From NCBI RefSeq assembly GCF_001880225.1, contig NZ_CP009654.1, forward strand, positions 1-64,000: 64,000 nucleotides of DNA, in the 5' to 3' direction. This DNA comes from Francisella frigiditurris (GTDB lineage Bacteria > Pseudomonadota > Gammaproteobacteria > Francisellales > Francisellaceae). Within the stretch, counting starts at the first letter, position 1; the number at the start of each line of letters is the position of its first letter. Shown here in pieces: positions 39,268 to 46,833 of the stretch. The translations under genes and the position numbers were made by a program. The notes below the pieces were generated by a model. It was not told where the DNA came from and ran no database searches. It was given only the letters and a program-made list of their open reading frames with translations.

Positions 39268-39781
39268 CTATTTCTTTATTCGACATAAAAGAACCTCTTT
39301 ATCTTTACCTGGAAGCATAACTGCTCCTTCTAAATTAAATCCTAATTTTTCTAAAAGTCTTTGAGAACATATATTGTCTTGATCGGTAATTGCTTGAAGA
39401 GTATAATTCCAAATTCATCAAATGCTGCTTCTTTAATTTTGTTGGCAACTTCAAAAGCAAATCCTCTTTTTTCAAACTCTAGAAGAAACGCAAAACCAAT
39501 ATCTATTCCATCTAGCCCTTCTCTATCATACAATCCACAAATCCCTATTTTTTGATCACTTTCTTTTAGTATTAACGTAAAACTTGAATAGCCAAGTCTT
39601 CTAATTGAGGGTGGATTTTAATCTTTATATAATTTCTTGCATCTTCAATAGTATTAATATTCCTATCACCAATATACTTAATCCACTTAGGTGTATTCAT
39701 TAAGGCATAAATAAATTCAGCATCACTTATACAAGTCGGCTTAATTATAAGTCTTTCTATTTCAAATATTTTATAGTTCAC
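39268..39781 (-). pseudogene. Broken RimJ/RimL-type GNAT acetyltransferase
   Basis: Three frames on the minus strand must be joined to read one acetyltransferase. From ATG 39781: FEIERLIIKPTCISDAEFIYALMN ... KIHPQLED, then a frame change near 39590 to SFTLILKESDQKIGICGLYDREGLDGIDIGFAF ... EVANKIKEAAFDEFG, then another near 39400 to AITDQDNICSQRLLEKLGF and LCRIKK, stopping at 39268-39270. All family landmarks (RLxxR start, DIGF strand, EKLGF end) are there, so decay is recent. With the gap on either side it fills the 566 nt between queH and yraN. Confidence 0.85.
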
Positions 39782-39813
39782 TTTTTTATACCTACAACAA
39801 ATATTTTAAAATA

Positions 39814-40167
39814 TTAATTGCTATTAAAAGCAGCTCTTATCCAATTTATTTCATTATTAGTTATCGCAATCACATCAAAGCGACATTCATAATTAGAAAA
39901 ACTCTCATTTTGTTGTAGAAATATCTGAGCCGTATTTATTATCTTTTTTTGCTTTGAAATAGAAATCATTTCCTCGGTTGTGCCAAATTTTACAGATTTC
40001 CTATACTTTACCTCAACAAATACAAGAGTTTGATCATCTAAAGCTATTAGATCTATTTCACCATAAGGTAATGCTTTATAATTTTTGTCAATAATTTCAA
40101 AAGATTTAGATTTTAAAAAGTTTACAGCTTTATCTTCACCTAAAGCTCCAATTTCAGTTTTTAGCAT
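39814..40167 (-). CDS. yraN: YraN / UPF0102 nuclease-fold protein
   Basis: A 117-aa protein of the UPF0102 family. Seen: GALGEDKAVNFLKSKSFEIIDKNYKALPYGEIDLIALD (landmarks GE, GEIDLI at about residue 38) and FVEVKYRKSVKFGTTEEMIS, together the Glu/Asp/EVK pattern of restriction-endonuclease-like folds. The role is unclear; links to Holliday-junction and DNA metabolism have been suggested for relatives. It overlaps the end of the oligopeptidase gene by 7 nt. Confidence 0.9.
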   Translation of the reverse strand: MLKTEIGALGEDKAVNFLKSKSFEIIDKNYKALPYGEIDLIALDDQTLVFVEVKYRKSVKFGTTEEMISISKQKKIINTAQIFLQQNESFSNYECRFDVIAITNNEINWIRAAFNSN

Positions 40168-42170
40168 CTGATTCCACTATGTCTCAATAAGGCTTCTTCA
40201 CTAGGTTTCCTACCCATAAAGGCTACAAAATTATCCATAGCATCACGCGAAGAACCTTTAGATATAATATTATCTAGAAGCTCTTGCCCAACCTGCTTAG
40301 AAAAAACCCCCTCTTCTTCAAACCTTGAGAAAACATCAGATGATAAAATCTCTGCCCATTTATAGCTATAATAGCCAGCTGCATATCCACCTGCAAAAAT
40401 ATGTGTAAATCCATTTTGAAACTTATTATAAACAGGAGGTTTTAATAGACCTATCTCTGCTCTTACTGCATCCAGTTCTTTCTGAACATCATCAACAGAA
40501 GTAATCTTTTTTCTATGAATATTCATGTCAAACACTCCAAACTCTAATTGACGAACCATCATTAATGCGGAATGAAAATGCCTAGCTCCAACAAGTTTGT
40601 CTAATTGTTCTTTTGTTAATTTAGACCCATCTCTAGCACCAGATATTAATTCAATACCTTCTTTACACCAGCAAAAATTCTCCATAAATTGACTTGGCAG
40701 TTCCACAGCATCCCACTCAACACCATGAGTCCCAGAAATAGAAGGCACACTTACTACAGATAGGATATGATGTAACGCATGACCAAATTCATGAAACAAA
40801 GTAACTGCATCACTATGAGTTATATTAGAACCATCATCTGAAGGTGGCATAAAATTACAATTCACGTATGCAACAGGTTTTTGTCTTGAAGAACAACTTT
40901 TAATGTAAGATGTCCGAGATCCATCCATCCATGCGCCACCACGCTTGCTATCTCTAGCAAAGAAATCACAAATAATGCTCCCTATTAATTCACCATTCTT
41001 ACTAAAATTAAATATTTTTTCTTCTGGAGTGTATTTAGGCTCTTTTAAATCTTCTTCAATATCTAAGCCATATATATTATTTAAAATTACAAATAAACCA
41101 TTTAAAACTTTTTCTAAAGGAAAATACTTTCTAAGCTCCTCTTCTGTAAAATCAAACTTATCTTTTTTTAGTTTTTCAGAAAAAAATGCCAAATCCCATG
41201 GTTTGATGTCTTCATTAAAGCCACATTTTTTAGCATATCCTTTTAGCTCATTTAACTCTTCTTTAGCCTGACTCTTTGACTTTATTAAGAGGTTCTCTAA
41301 CAGCTCTAGTACTTGCTCGGGAGTTTCAGCCATCTTTGTAAATAAAGAATACTCTGCATAATTATCAAATTCTAAAATTTGAGACTTTTCTAATCTTAAT
41401 GAAAGTATTTTCTCGATATTATCATCATTATTAAACTTAGGATCATCAAAATACTTAGATGCCTTAGTGCAATATGCTTTATAAAATTTCTCTCTCAGGG
41501 CTCTATTATTTGCTTGTTGCATTACTGCCAGATATGTTGGAATATCTAAACCTAGCATATATTTTTCAGCCACTTCTTTCGCTTTCGCCTTCTTTTCAGC
41601 AGCTTTTATAACATTCTCAGATAAACCATCTAACTCTTTTATATCATTAGTTTTGTAACTCCAAGACATAGTTGCATCAAGCACATTATTCTCAAACTTA
41701 CTATTTAGCTGAGCTAATTCCTGACTTATTTCTTGCAAGCGCTGTCTTTTACTTTCCTCTAAATCTACACCAGATTTTTCAAAACCTATTAATGCTTTTT
41801 TCACAGCCTGTTTCTGTTCAGAATTCAACTTTATCTCATTTATAGCTTTATAAAAAGAATAAAGCTCCTTATTTTGTCCAAGCTTTGTGTAATATTCTGT
41901 AACCTTTGCAACTGCATATTCATAATCTTTTCGTAATTGTTCTGAATTACAAACTGCATTCATATGAGCAATAGATGAAAACACTTGCGTTATCTTCTCA
42001 TCAGCCTCTTCTAATTTCTGTAATTCACTACATTTTTTAGCTGAGTGCTTAATAACATCTTTAACTAATATCTCAGCTTTCTGTAAAACATAATCAACAG
42101 CTTCTTTTACTTCAGAATCTTTAAAATCTGCCAATTTTGGCAAACTTGACTCAACTAATAAAGAATTCAT
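40161..42170 (-). CDS. prlC: M3-family oligopeptidase A
   Basis: A zinc metallopeptidase (thimet oligopeptidase family) that degrades short peptides in the cytoplasm. Seen: HEFGHALHHIL (HExGH, near residue 465) with the third ligand in the VELPSQFMENFCW helix about 25 residues on, SGTHGVEWDAVELP, and FNHIF-like FTHIFAGGYAAGYYSYKWAE near 605. 669 aa from ATG 42170, which has an ideal GGAGG seven bases before it; the upstream ATG at 42182 overlaps that site. Confidence 0.93.
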   Translation of the reverse strand: MNSLLVESSLPKLADFKDSEVKEAVDYVLQKAEILVKDVIKHSAKKCSELQKLEEADEKITQVFSSIAHMNAVCNSEQLRKDYEYAVAKVTEYYTKLGQNKELYSFYKAINEIKLNSEQKQAVKKALIGFEKSGVDLEESKRQRLQEISQELAQLNSKFENNVLDATMSWSYKTNDIKELDGLSENVIKAAEKKAKAKEVAEKYMLGLDIPTYLAVMQQANNRALREKFYKAYCTKASKYFDDPKFNNDDNIEKILSLRLEKSQILEFDNYAEYSLFTKMAETPEQVLELLENLLIKSKSQAKEELNELKGYAKKCGFNEDIKPWDLAFFSEKLKKDKFDFTEEELRKYFPLEKVLNGLFVILNNIYGLDIEEDLKEPKYTPEEKIFNFSKNGELIGSIICDFFARDSKRGGAWMDGSRTSYIKSCSSRQKPVAYVNCNFMPPSDDGSNITHSDAVTLFHEFGHALHHILSVVSVPSISGTHGVEWDAVELPSQFMENFCWCKEGIELISGARDGSKLTKEQLDKLVGARHFHSALMMVRQLEFGVFDMNIHRKKITSVDDVQKELDAVRAEIGLLKPPVYNKFQNGFTHIFAGGYAAGYYSYKWAEILSSDVFSRFEEEGVFSKQVGQELLDNIISKGSSRDAMDNFVAFMGRKPSEEALLRHSGIRC

Positions 42171-42264
42171 GAAATCCTCCAAATATTTTTTGCAATAAAA
42201 ACTATATATATTCTATACTTTAGATATAAGATTGCATCATAAAAACATCAAGGCATCTATTATT

Positions 42265-42639
42265 ATGATGAGTTTCACAGAAGAAAAATTTGATACACCG
42301 ATTTTTTTTAATGAATATACAAAAGGATTATTTAAATTAAATATTGGGAATTTTAGAAATACTTTAATTTTATCAAGAGAATCAATATTAAGCTCTGACA
42401 ATAAAATAGAAACTATAAATGATATATCTACTGAACATTTAGATTTATTACTTAAAACAAATCCTGAAATAATCCTTATAGGGACAGGGAAAAAACAAAC
42501 ATTGCCTCCTGTAGAGATAATGAATTATTTAGCTAAATATGGTAAAAACTTGGATTTCATGGATAGTAATACAGCATGCAAGACATACAATCTTTTAGCA
42601 AATGAAAATAGAAGTGTTGGTTGCATAATTATTATTTAG
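42265..42639 (+). CDS. Mth938-like (DUF498/NDUFAF3) domain protein
   Basis: A protein of about 124 aa with the Mth938 fold pattern: a short beta start, NTLILSRESI, then the core LLLKTNPEIILIGTGKKQTLPPVEIMNYLAKYG and a DFMDSNTACKTYNLLANENRSVGCIII end (landmarks GTG and ACKTYN). Relatives include human NDUFAF3; bacterial roles are unknown. The start is uncertain: ATG 42265 or 42268, or TTG 42232. Divergent from the oligopeptidase. Confidence 0.78.
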   Translation: MMSFTEEKFDTPIFFNEYTKGLFKLNIGNFRNTLILSRESILSSDNKIETINDISTEHLDLLLKTNPEIILIGTGKKQTLPPVEIMNYLAKYGKNLDFMDSNTACKTYNLLANENRSVGCIIII

Positions 42640-42670
42640 TTGTTTTTGCCCTTTTTAAAATTAAGTTTAA

Positions 42671-42679
42671 TGTTATAAT
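42671..42679 (+). promoter_or_regulatory. Extended -10 promoter of lpnA
   Basis: TGTTATAAT is a perfect TATAAT with the upstream TG of an extended -10. No good -35 lies at the right distance, which an extended -10 can tolerate. Transcription would start near 42686, giving a leader of about 65 nt that begins with an inverted repeat. This fits a strongly expressed lipoprotein gene. Confidence 0.5.
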
Positions 42680-42685
42680 CAAGTG

Positions 42686-42714
42686 TAGAACCTTTTAGAA
42701 GTAAACTGGTTCTA
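42686..42714 (+). repeat. Inverted repeat in the lpnA leader
   Basis: TAGAACC (42686-42692) and GGTTCTA (42708-42714) are exact reverse complements separated by 15 nt. It sits at the predicted transcript 5' end, so it could be a stabilising hairpin or an operator. No T-run follows, so it is not a terminator. Confidence 0.5.
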
Positions 42715-42750
42715 AATTAATAAAACCTGGAATAAAAAAGGAGTTATCCG

Positions 42751-43185
42751 ATGAATAAAACACTTAAATTAAGCTTTTTATTAACTTCATTATTAGCTTT
42801 AGCAGGTTGCTCTACTCTAGGTGGAGATGACAAGTCTAAAGATACAAATAACGATGGTTCTCAAGCTGTTGCTACTACTTCAACTACTGGCGAACCTACT
42901 GCAAAAGTTAAGTTAAGCAAAAACAACAAAGATGAAATAATTGCTAAAATTTGGACGACCTATAATGGAAATCCAGAAGGTAGTGTTAAGCTACATTGGC
43001 AAGCACCTACTGGCACTGGTTGTTATGATACTCAGTTCCCTATCACTAAATATGGTGAATCAAAAGATATGACTTGGGCAACTGTTGAACTTAAGCAAGG
43101 AAATAAATACTGTACAGGTAACTGGACAGCTAGCGTAATGTTTGATGGTAAAGCAATCGCTACAGACTCAATAACTATCAAATAA
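42751..43185 (+). CDS. lpnA: Tul4-type 17-kDa lipoprotein LpnA
   Basis: A 144-aa lipoprotein that I recognise as the Francisella Tul4 family. Seen: signal peptide with lipobox LALAGC (Cys at about residue 20), a Lys/Asp/Thr-rich linker, then the conserved domain TAKVKLSKN, WTTYNGNPEGSVKLHWQAP, CYDTQFPITKYGES, TWATVELKQGNKYCTGNWTASV and ATDSITI. Two domain cysteines could pair. Tul4 is a major surface-associated, TLR2-active antigen of the genus. A clear AGGAG precedes the ATG, and a strong extended -10 lies upstream. Confidence 0.9.
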   Translation: MNKTLKLSFLLTSLLALAGCSTLGGDDKSKDTNNDGSQAVATTSTTGEPTAKVKLSKNNKDEIIAKIWTTYNGNPEGSVKLHWQAPTGTGCYDTQFPITKYGESKDMTWATVELKQGNKYCTGNWTASVMFDGKAIATDSITIK

Positions 43186-43282
43186 AATCATATAACTTTA
43201 TATCTTCATTCTTTACTTGTATCTATATGTAATTTATACTTATCCTTGAATTTAATAGTTAACCGGATAAGAGGTTACCTTT

Positions 43283-43765
43283 ATGAAAAGGTTTTTAACA
43301 ATTTCACTTATAACAATTATGTTTTTAACTGTTACTAGTTGTGCTTCTGATATTGACTCTAAAATAGTTCAACTGCAACAGACTCAGCAAAACATGAATG
43401 ATAAAGCATCTCAAGACCTAGATGATGCTAAAAATTTAGAGGCTAAAGCCTCTAAACTTAGAAACACTGCTGATAGAAAACAAGCTCAAGTTGATGCTAT
43501 AGATGCTCGAGTTAGAGATTTATTAAAAGCATATAGAGAACTTGAAGATCAAACTAGTGATGATGCAATCAATTTTAGAGAAAGAATAATTGATGAAGCT
43601 CAAAGTGCTATTAAGCTTCAAAAAGAAGTAAATAGCTACAAAGATCAAGCTGATGAAGCTAATAAAAAGGCTAATGATTTAAAAGCAACTGCTAACACAG
43701 AAGCCAAAGAAGCTCAAAAAGTTGGTGACCAAATTAAAAATCTTGAATTAAGTAAAAAAAATTAA
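43283..43765 (+). CDS. Coiled-coil lipoprotein between lpnA and lpnB
   Basis: A 160-aa protein with lipobox VTSC (Cys near residue 20) followed by an almost wholly helical mature part: long Ala/Lys/Glu/Asp/Gln heptads from about residue 28 to the end. The pattern resembles Lpp-like or tail-fibre-like coiled-coil envelope lipoproteins, but I assign no function. It has GAGGT before the ATG. lpnB starts 13 nt downstream, so the two are co-transcribed; lpnA is 97 nt upstream. Confidence 0.75.
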   Translation: MKRFLTISLITIMFLTVTSCASDIDSKIVQLQQTQQNMNDKASQDLDDAKNLEAKASKLRNTADRKQAQVDAIDARVRDLLKAYRELEDQTSDDAINFRERIIDEAQSAIKLQKEVNSYKDQADEANKKANDLKATANTEAKEAQKVGDQIKNLELSKKN

Positions 43766-43778
43766 ATTTAGGTAAAAA

Positions 43779-44264
43779 ATGAAAAATCGTTTTGTAATAT
43801 TTGTCTTTGTTTTGTTAACACTAGGTTTAGCTAGCTGTAGTACTTATAATTCTTTTGTAGATTCTTTTTATAGTGATAGTGATGGAGTGCAAGTAGACTC
43901 TGACACAAATACTGTAGAGAATCCTGATAATGATGGAGAAACTGTTACTACAGATGATCCTAATGCTACAATAACTTTAGCCTATAACAAAAATCTGCAC
44001 TCGATAGATGCGAAAATAATCACTAATTGGAATGGAGCTCCTCAAGGATCTGTTTACTTATCTTGGGAAACTCCAGAAGATACAAGCTGTTATAACACAG
44101 CCTTCCCAATAGCAAAATTTAAAGAAATAGAAGATTACTCAACAGACTCTCAAAGTGTACTATATAACAATCAAATATGTGCTGGAACTTGGAAAGCTAT
44201 AATCACAGATAAGTCAGATGGCTCTGTTTTAGCTAGCTCAACGATAAAAATCCTTTCAGAATAA
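43779..44264 (+). CDS. lpnB: LpnB lipoprotein, divergent paralogue of LpnA
   Basis: A 161-aa lipoprotein with lipobox LASC (Cys near residue 20) and an acidic, Asp-rich linker to about residue 60. The remaining domain is a clear paralogue of LpnA: NATITLAYN, NWNGAPQGSVYLSWETP, CYNTAFPIAKFKE, ICAGTWKAII and the ASSTIKI end. The two domain Cys residues are kept. In Francisella, lpnB lies next to pglA, as here. Confidence 0.84.
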   Translation: MKNRFVIFVFVLLTLGLASCSTYNSFVDSFYSDSDGVQVDSDTNTVENPDNDGETVTTDDPNATITLAYNKNLHSIDAKIITNWNGAPQGSVYLSWETPEDTSCYNTAFPIAKFKEIEDYSTDSQSVLYNNQICAGTWKAIITDKSDGSVLASSTIKILSE

Positions 44265-44319
44265 TCTTTTTTACTAATTCTATCATTCTTATAAAACTTT
44301 TTATAAACTAGTAGCTTAT

Positions 44320-45768
44320 ATGCAACTTAAACAAACTAGTTTCAAAATGCTTCAAAATATAAAAAAAATACAACTTGATGATTTCATTTTTTATTTTTTA
44401 TCTATTCTTTTATTTACGATTTTCCTAATGCCTTATAGAGAATATATTCCTATGAATATTGTTATAAGTAATACTTCGGGAGGCACAAAATATTTAAATG
44501 ACATTATTTCAGCAAATAAAAACCTTTTCTTTGAAAGGTACACACTTTTATTTTATGGAACATCATTTTCTTTATTCTTGATTCTTATTAATAAAAAAAT
44601 TCTTCAAGGAATAATTCTAAGATTTTTAAGTCTTAATAAAACAAATATAATCTCAATAATACTATTCTTTATCTTTGGCTTCATTTCTGCATGCTTTGCC
44701 ATATCTCCATCAATTGCATTTAAAGGAGTTGGTTTTACTCTTGCAATGCTGATATTAAGTATTTTCATAGCAAACTATATTCAACAAAAGCCTGAAAAAA
44801 TAAAATATCTTTTTATTATAGTTCTTTTATCTATAATTTTTTATGGAGGCATGCTCTTTTTACAACTGTCTTTATCAAACTTTTCTATTTATGGACAAAC
44901 TGTCGCTGGAAATATACAAAAAGTATTACTATTTACTTATAACACTTTAAATCCAAGATTTTTAGATAATTATTTTTCATGGTTCGTTCCATTCTTACTT
45001 TTACCATGGATAATGAATTACAGGCCAATTCTAAAAATAGGAGCTTTTTTAGCTCTTTCTATAATATGGTTTGTAATAATAAATCATACCTTTAGAACTA
45101 TATTTTTAGAATATATAATCATATTTATATTTTTAGCTATCTTTGATAGAAAATTATTAGCAAAAATATTTATTCTAATAATTCTATCTTTATTAGTTGG
45201 AGCTTTAATAAATTTAGGAATACATGAACTTGTATTAGTACAGGAAAATAAATCCGTGACTACTCTATTTAGAGATGGAGATAGTGGAAGGTTCTTAATA
45301 TGGAGAGAGGCTTTTAGAATAGGGTTGGAACATCCTTTAACTGGTATTGGACAATGGAATTATATTGCTGTAACAAAAACTTCAGAAACTTACCCCCACA
45401 ATCTTTTTTTAGAAATATGGTCACAATGGGGTATTCCTGCTTTTATATGCTTCATTATAATTATAGGCTATAGCATAAGATTCACTCTTATAAACTTAAA
45501 AGATCTTTTAACTCACAAGCCTTATAATATTTTCCTATTCATGCTTATAGCTGGTATGATTGACGGAATGCTAAATGCCATGTTTAAGACATCTTTAGGA
45601 TTATTTGGAGCAATATTTGTTTTTGGCTTATTTATGTCATCTTATAAAGTCAAAGAAGAATGTAAAAGCATTTCCTTATATCAAATATCTATATTAAGAA
45701 TAATTATTAGTATAACTATTTTCTCAATAGTAATTATCCCTCTAATATGGAAGCCCTTATGGGTATAA
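44320..45768 (+). CDS. pglA: PglA-like O-oligosaccharyltransferase (Wzy_C / O-antigen ligase fold)
   Basis: A 482-aa polytopic protein with about 11-12 membrane segments. Seen: the large periplasmic loop typical of the O-antigen ligase/PglL superfamily, with FRDGDSGRFLIWREAFRIGLEHPLTGIGQWN near residue 320 (landmark HPLTGIG) and the essential-His region TYPHNLFLEIWSQWG near 363. In Francisella the gene next to lpnB is pglA, which transfers a glycan onto pilin and other exported proteins. The two pilin genes directly downstream fit a pilin-glycosylation role. A WaaL function cannot be excluded from sequence alone. Confidence 0.78.
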   Translation: MQLKQTSFKMLQNIKKIQLDDFIFYFLSILLFTIFLMPYREYIPMNIVISNTSGGTKYLNDIISANKNLFFERYTLLFYGTSFSLFLILINKKILQGIILRFLSLNKTNIISIILFFIFGFISACFAISPSIAFKGVGFTLAMLILSIFIANYIQQKPEKIKYLFIIVLLSIIFYGGMLFLQLSLSNFSIYGQTVAGNIQKVLLFTYNTLNPRFLDNYFSWFVPFLLLPWIMNYRPILKIGAFLALSIIWFVIINHTFRTIFLEYIIIFIFLAIFDRKLLAKIFILIILSLLVGALINLGIHELVLVQENKSVTTLFRDGDSGRFLIWREAFRIGLEHPLTGIGQWNYIAVTKTSETYPHNLFLEIWSQWGIPAFICFIIIIGYSIRFTLINLKDLLTHKPYNIFLFMLIAGMIDGMLNAMFKTSLGLFGAIFVFGLFMSSYKVKEECKSISLYQISILRIIISITIFSIVIIPLIWKPLWV

Positions 45769-45895
45769 CAAAATAATGTTGAATATTTAAAAAATAAGAG
45801 TAGAATAACTTCTACCAAAATACAATTTTATTAAAAATAAATTAATTTTGGTTTACATTTAAATTTATGTTGAAATAAAAAATGAGGATTTAATC

Positions 45896-46297
45896 ATGAA
45901 AAAAATGCAAAAAGGTTTCTCACTTGTTGAGTTAATGGTTGTGATCGCTATTATTGCTATTCTAGCAGCAGTAGCTATCCCTATGTATTCTAACTACACT
46001 ACTCGTGCTAGACTAGGTACACAACTTACAAATCTAGGCGGAGTAAAAGCAGAAGCTGCTGAGTATATAGCAAACAATAATAATGCTACTAACTATACTT
46101 CTACCGACTTTAGCAATGTTCCTAGTGGAGCTACATTCCCAGGTAATGGCGTAATACGTTTAAATACTTCAAGTATAGTTAGCGGTTCAAACATACAAAT
46201 TGCTCCAACTGTAGGTAGTGGATCTATTACTTGGGAATGTCAATACTCAACTCAAATTACATCTAGTCAAGCTCCTAATGGATGTGTATCTCAATAA
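45896..46297 (+). CDS. Type IV pilin, major-pilin-like
   Basis: A 133-aa type IVa pilin. Seen: short basic leader ending at the PilD site (KG|FSLVELMVV, so the mature protein starts with Phe and has Glu5), the hydrophobic helix to about residue 35, then a small Gly/Ser/Asn/Thr-rich globular domain with a C-terminal Cys pair (C...C about 17 residues apart) that would close the D-loop. GAGGA precedes the ATG. The Ser/Thr-rich head is a plausible PglA target. Which Francisella pilin (PilA, PilE or other) it matches I cannot say. Confidence 0.9.
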   Translation: MKKMQKGFSLVELMVVIAIIAILAAVAIPMYSNYTTRARLGTQLTNLGGVKAEAAEYIANNNNATNYTSTDFSNVPSGATFPGNGVIRLNTSSIVSGSNIQIAPTVGSGSITWECQYSTQITSSQAPNGCVSQ

Positions 46298-46429
46298 TAA
46301 TCATATCTATCTTAAGAATAATTTTGATATTCCAATTTGGTTTTATCCAAAAATCACTAAGTTTATTCTATAATTAATAATGCTAAATTTTTAAACATTA
46401 TTAATTTACTATAAATGGGCTTCATAAAA

Positions 46430-46825
46430 ATGAAAAACAAACAAACAGGTTTCTCACTTGTTGAGACAGTGGTCGTAATTGCAGTCATTACCATTTTAGC
46501 AGCTATATCTATTCCTATTTACTCTAACTATCAAACACGCACAAAAATAGGAGCAGAGATAAGTAAACTTAGTGAAGTAAAAATAGCAATGGTTGATAAA
46601 GCAATAAATGATCAAGGAGATTTTTCAAATCTTACCAAACCAAATAATGTAACTTTAACAGATAATATAGGCACTATAAACCTAGATTTAAGCAGTATAG
46701 TTTCAGGCGGAGCTCTTACTTTTAATCCTATAGGACTTGGTTCTGATGTTGTTCATTGGAAATGCGTAAATTCTTCTGGATCGACTTTAACTAGCTATCA
46801 ACTCCCTTCTGAATGTTCTAGTTAA
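46430..46825 (+). CDS. Second type IV pilin
   Basis: A 131-aa pilin paralogous to the gene 132 nt upstream: prepilin site TG|FSLVETVVV with Glu5, a helix ending IPIYSNYQTRTKIG, and a small head with a C-terminal Cys pair (KC...EC). ATG 46430 gives a normal 8-residue leader; ATG 46415 is the alternative. The head shares only its frame (ISSIVSG/LSSIVSG, GSxxxxWxC) with the first copy. Likely a major/minor or variant pair. Confidence 0.87.
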   Translation: MKNKQTGFSLVETVVVIAVITILAAISIPIYSNYQTRTKIGAEISKLSEVKIAMVDKAINDQGDFSNLTKPNNVTLTDNIGTINLDLSSIVSGGALTFNPIGLGSDVVHWKCVNSSGSTLTSYQLPSECSS

Positions 46826-46833
46826 TACGATTG

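Noticed and set aside
39361-39555. Plus-strand frame in the queH-yraN gap
   Set aside because: The minus strand there reads a recognisable, frameshifted acetyltransferase, which explains the interval.
45800-45815. GTAGAA/TTCTAC hairpin after pglA as a terminator
   Set aside because: Stem of only 6 A/T-rich pairs with no T run after it.
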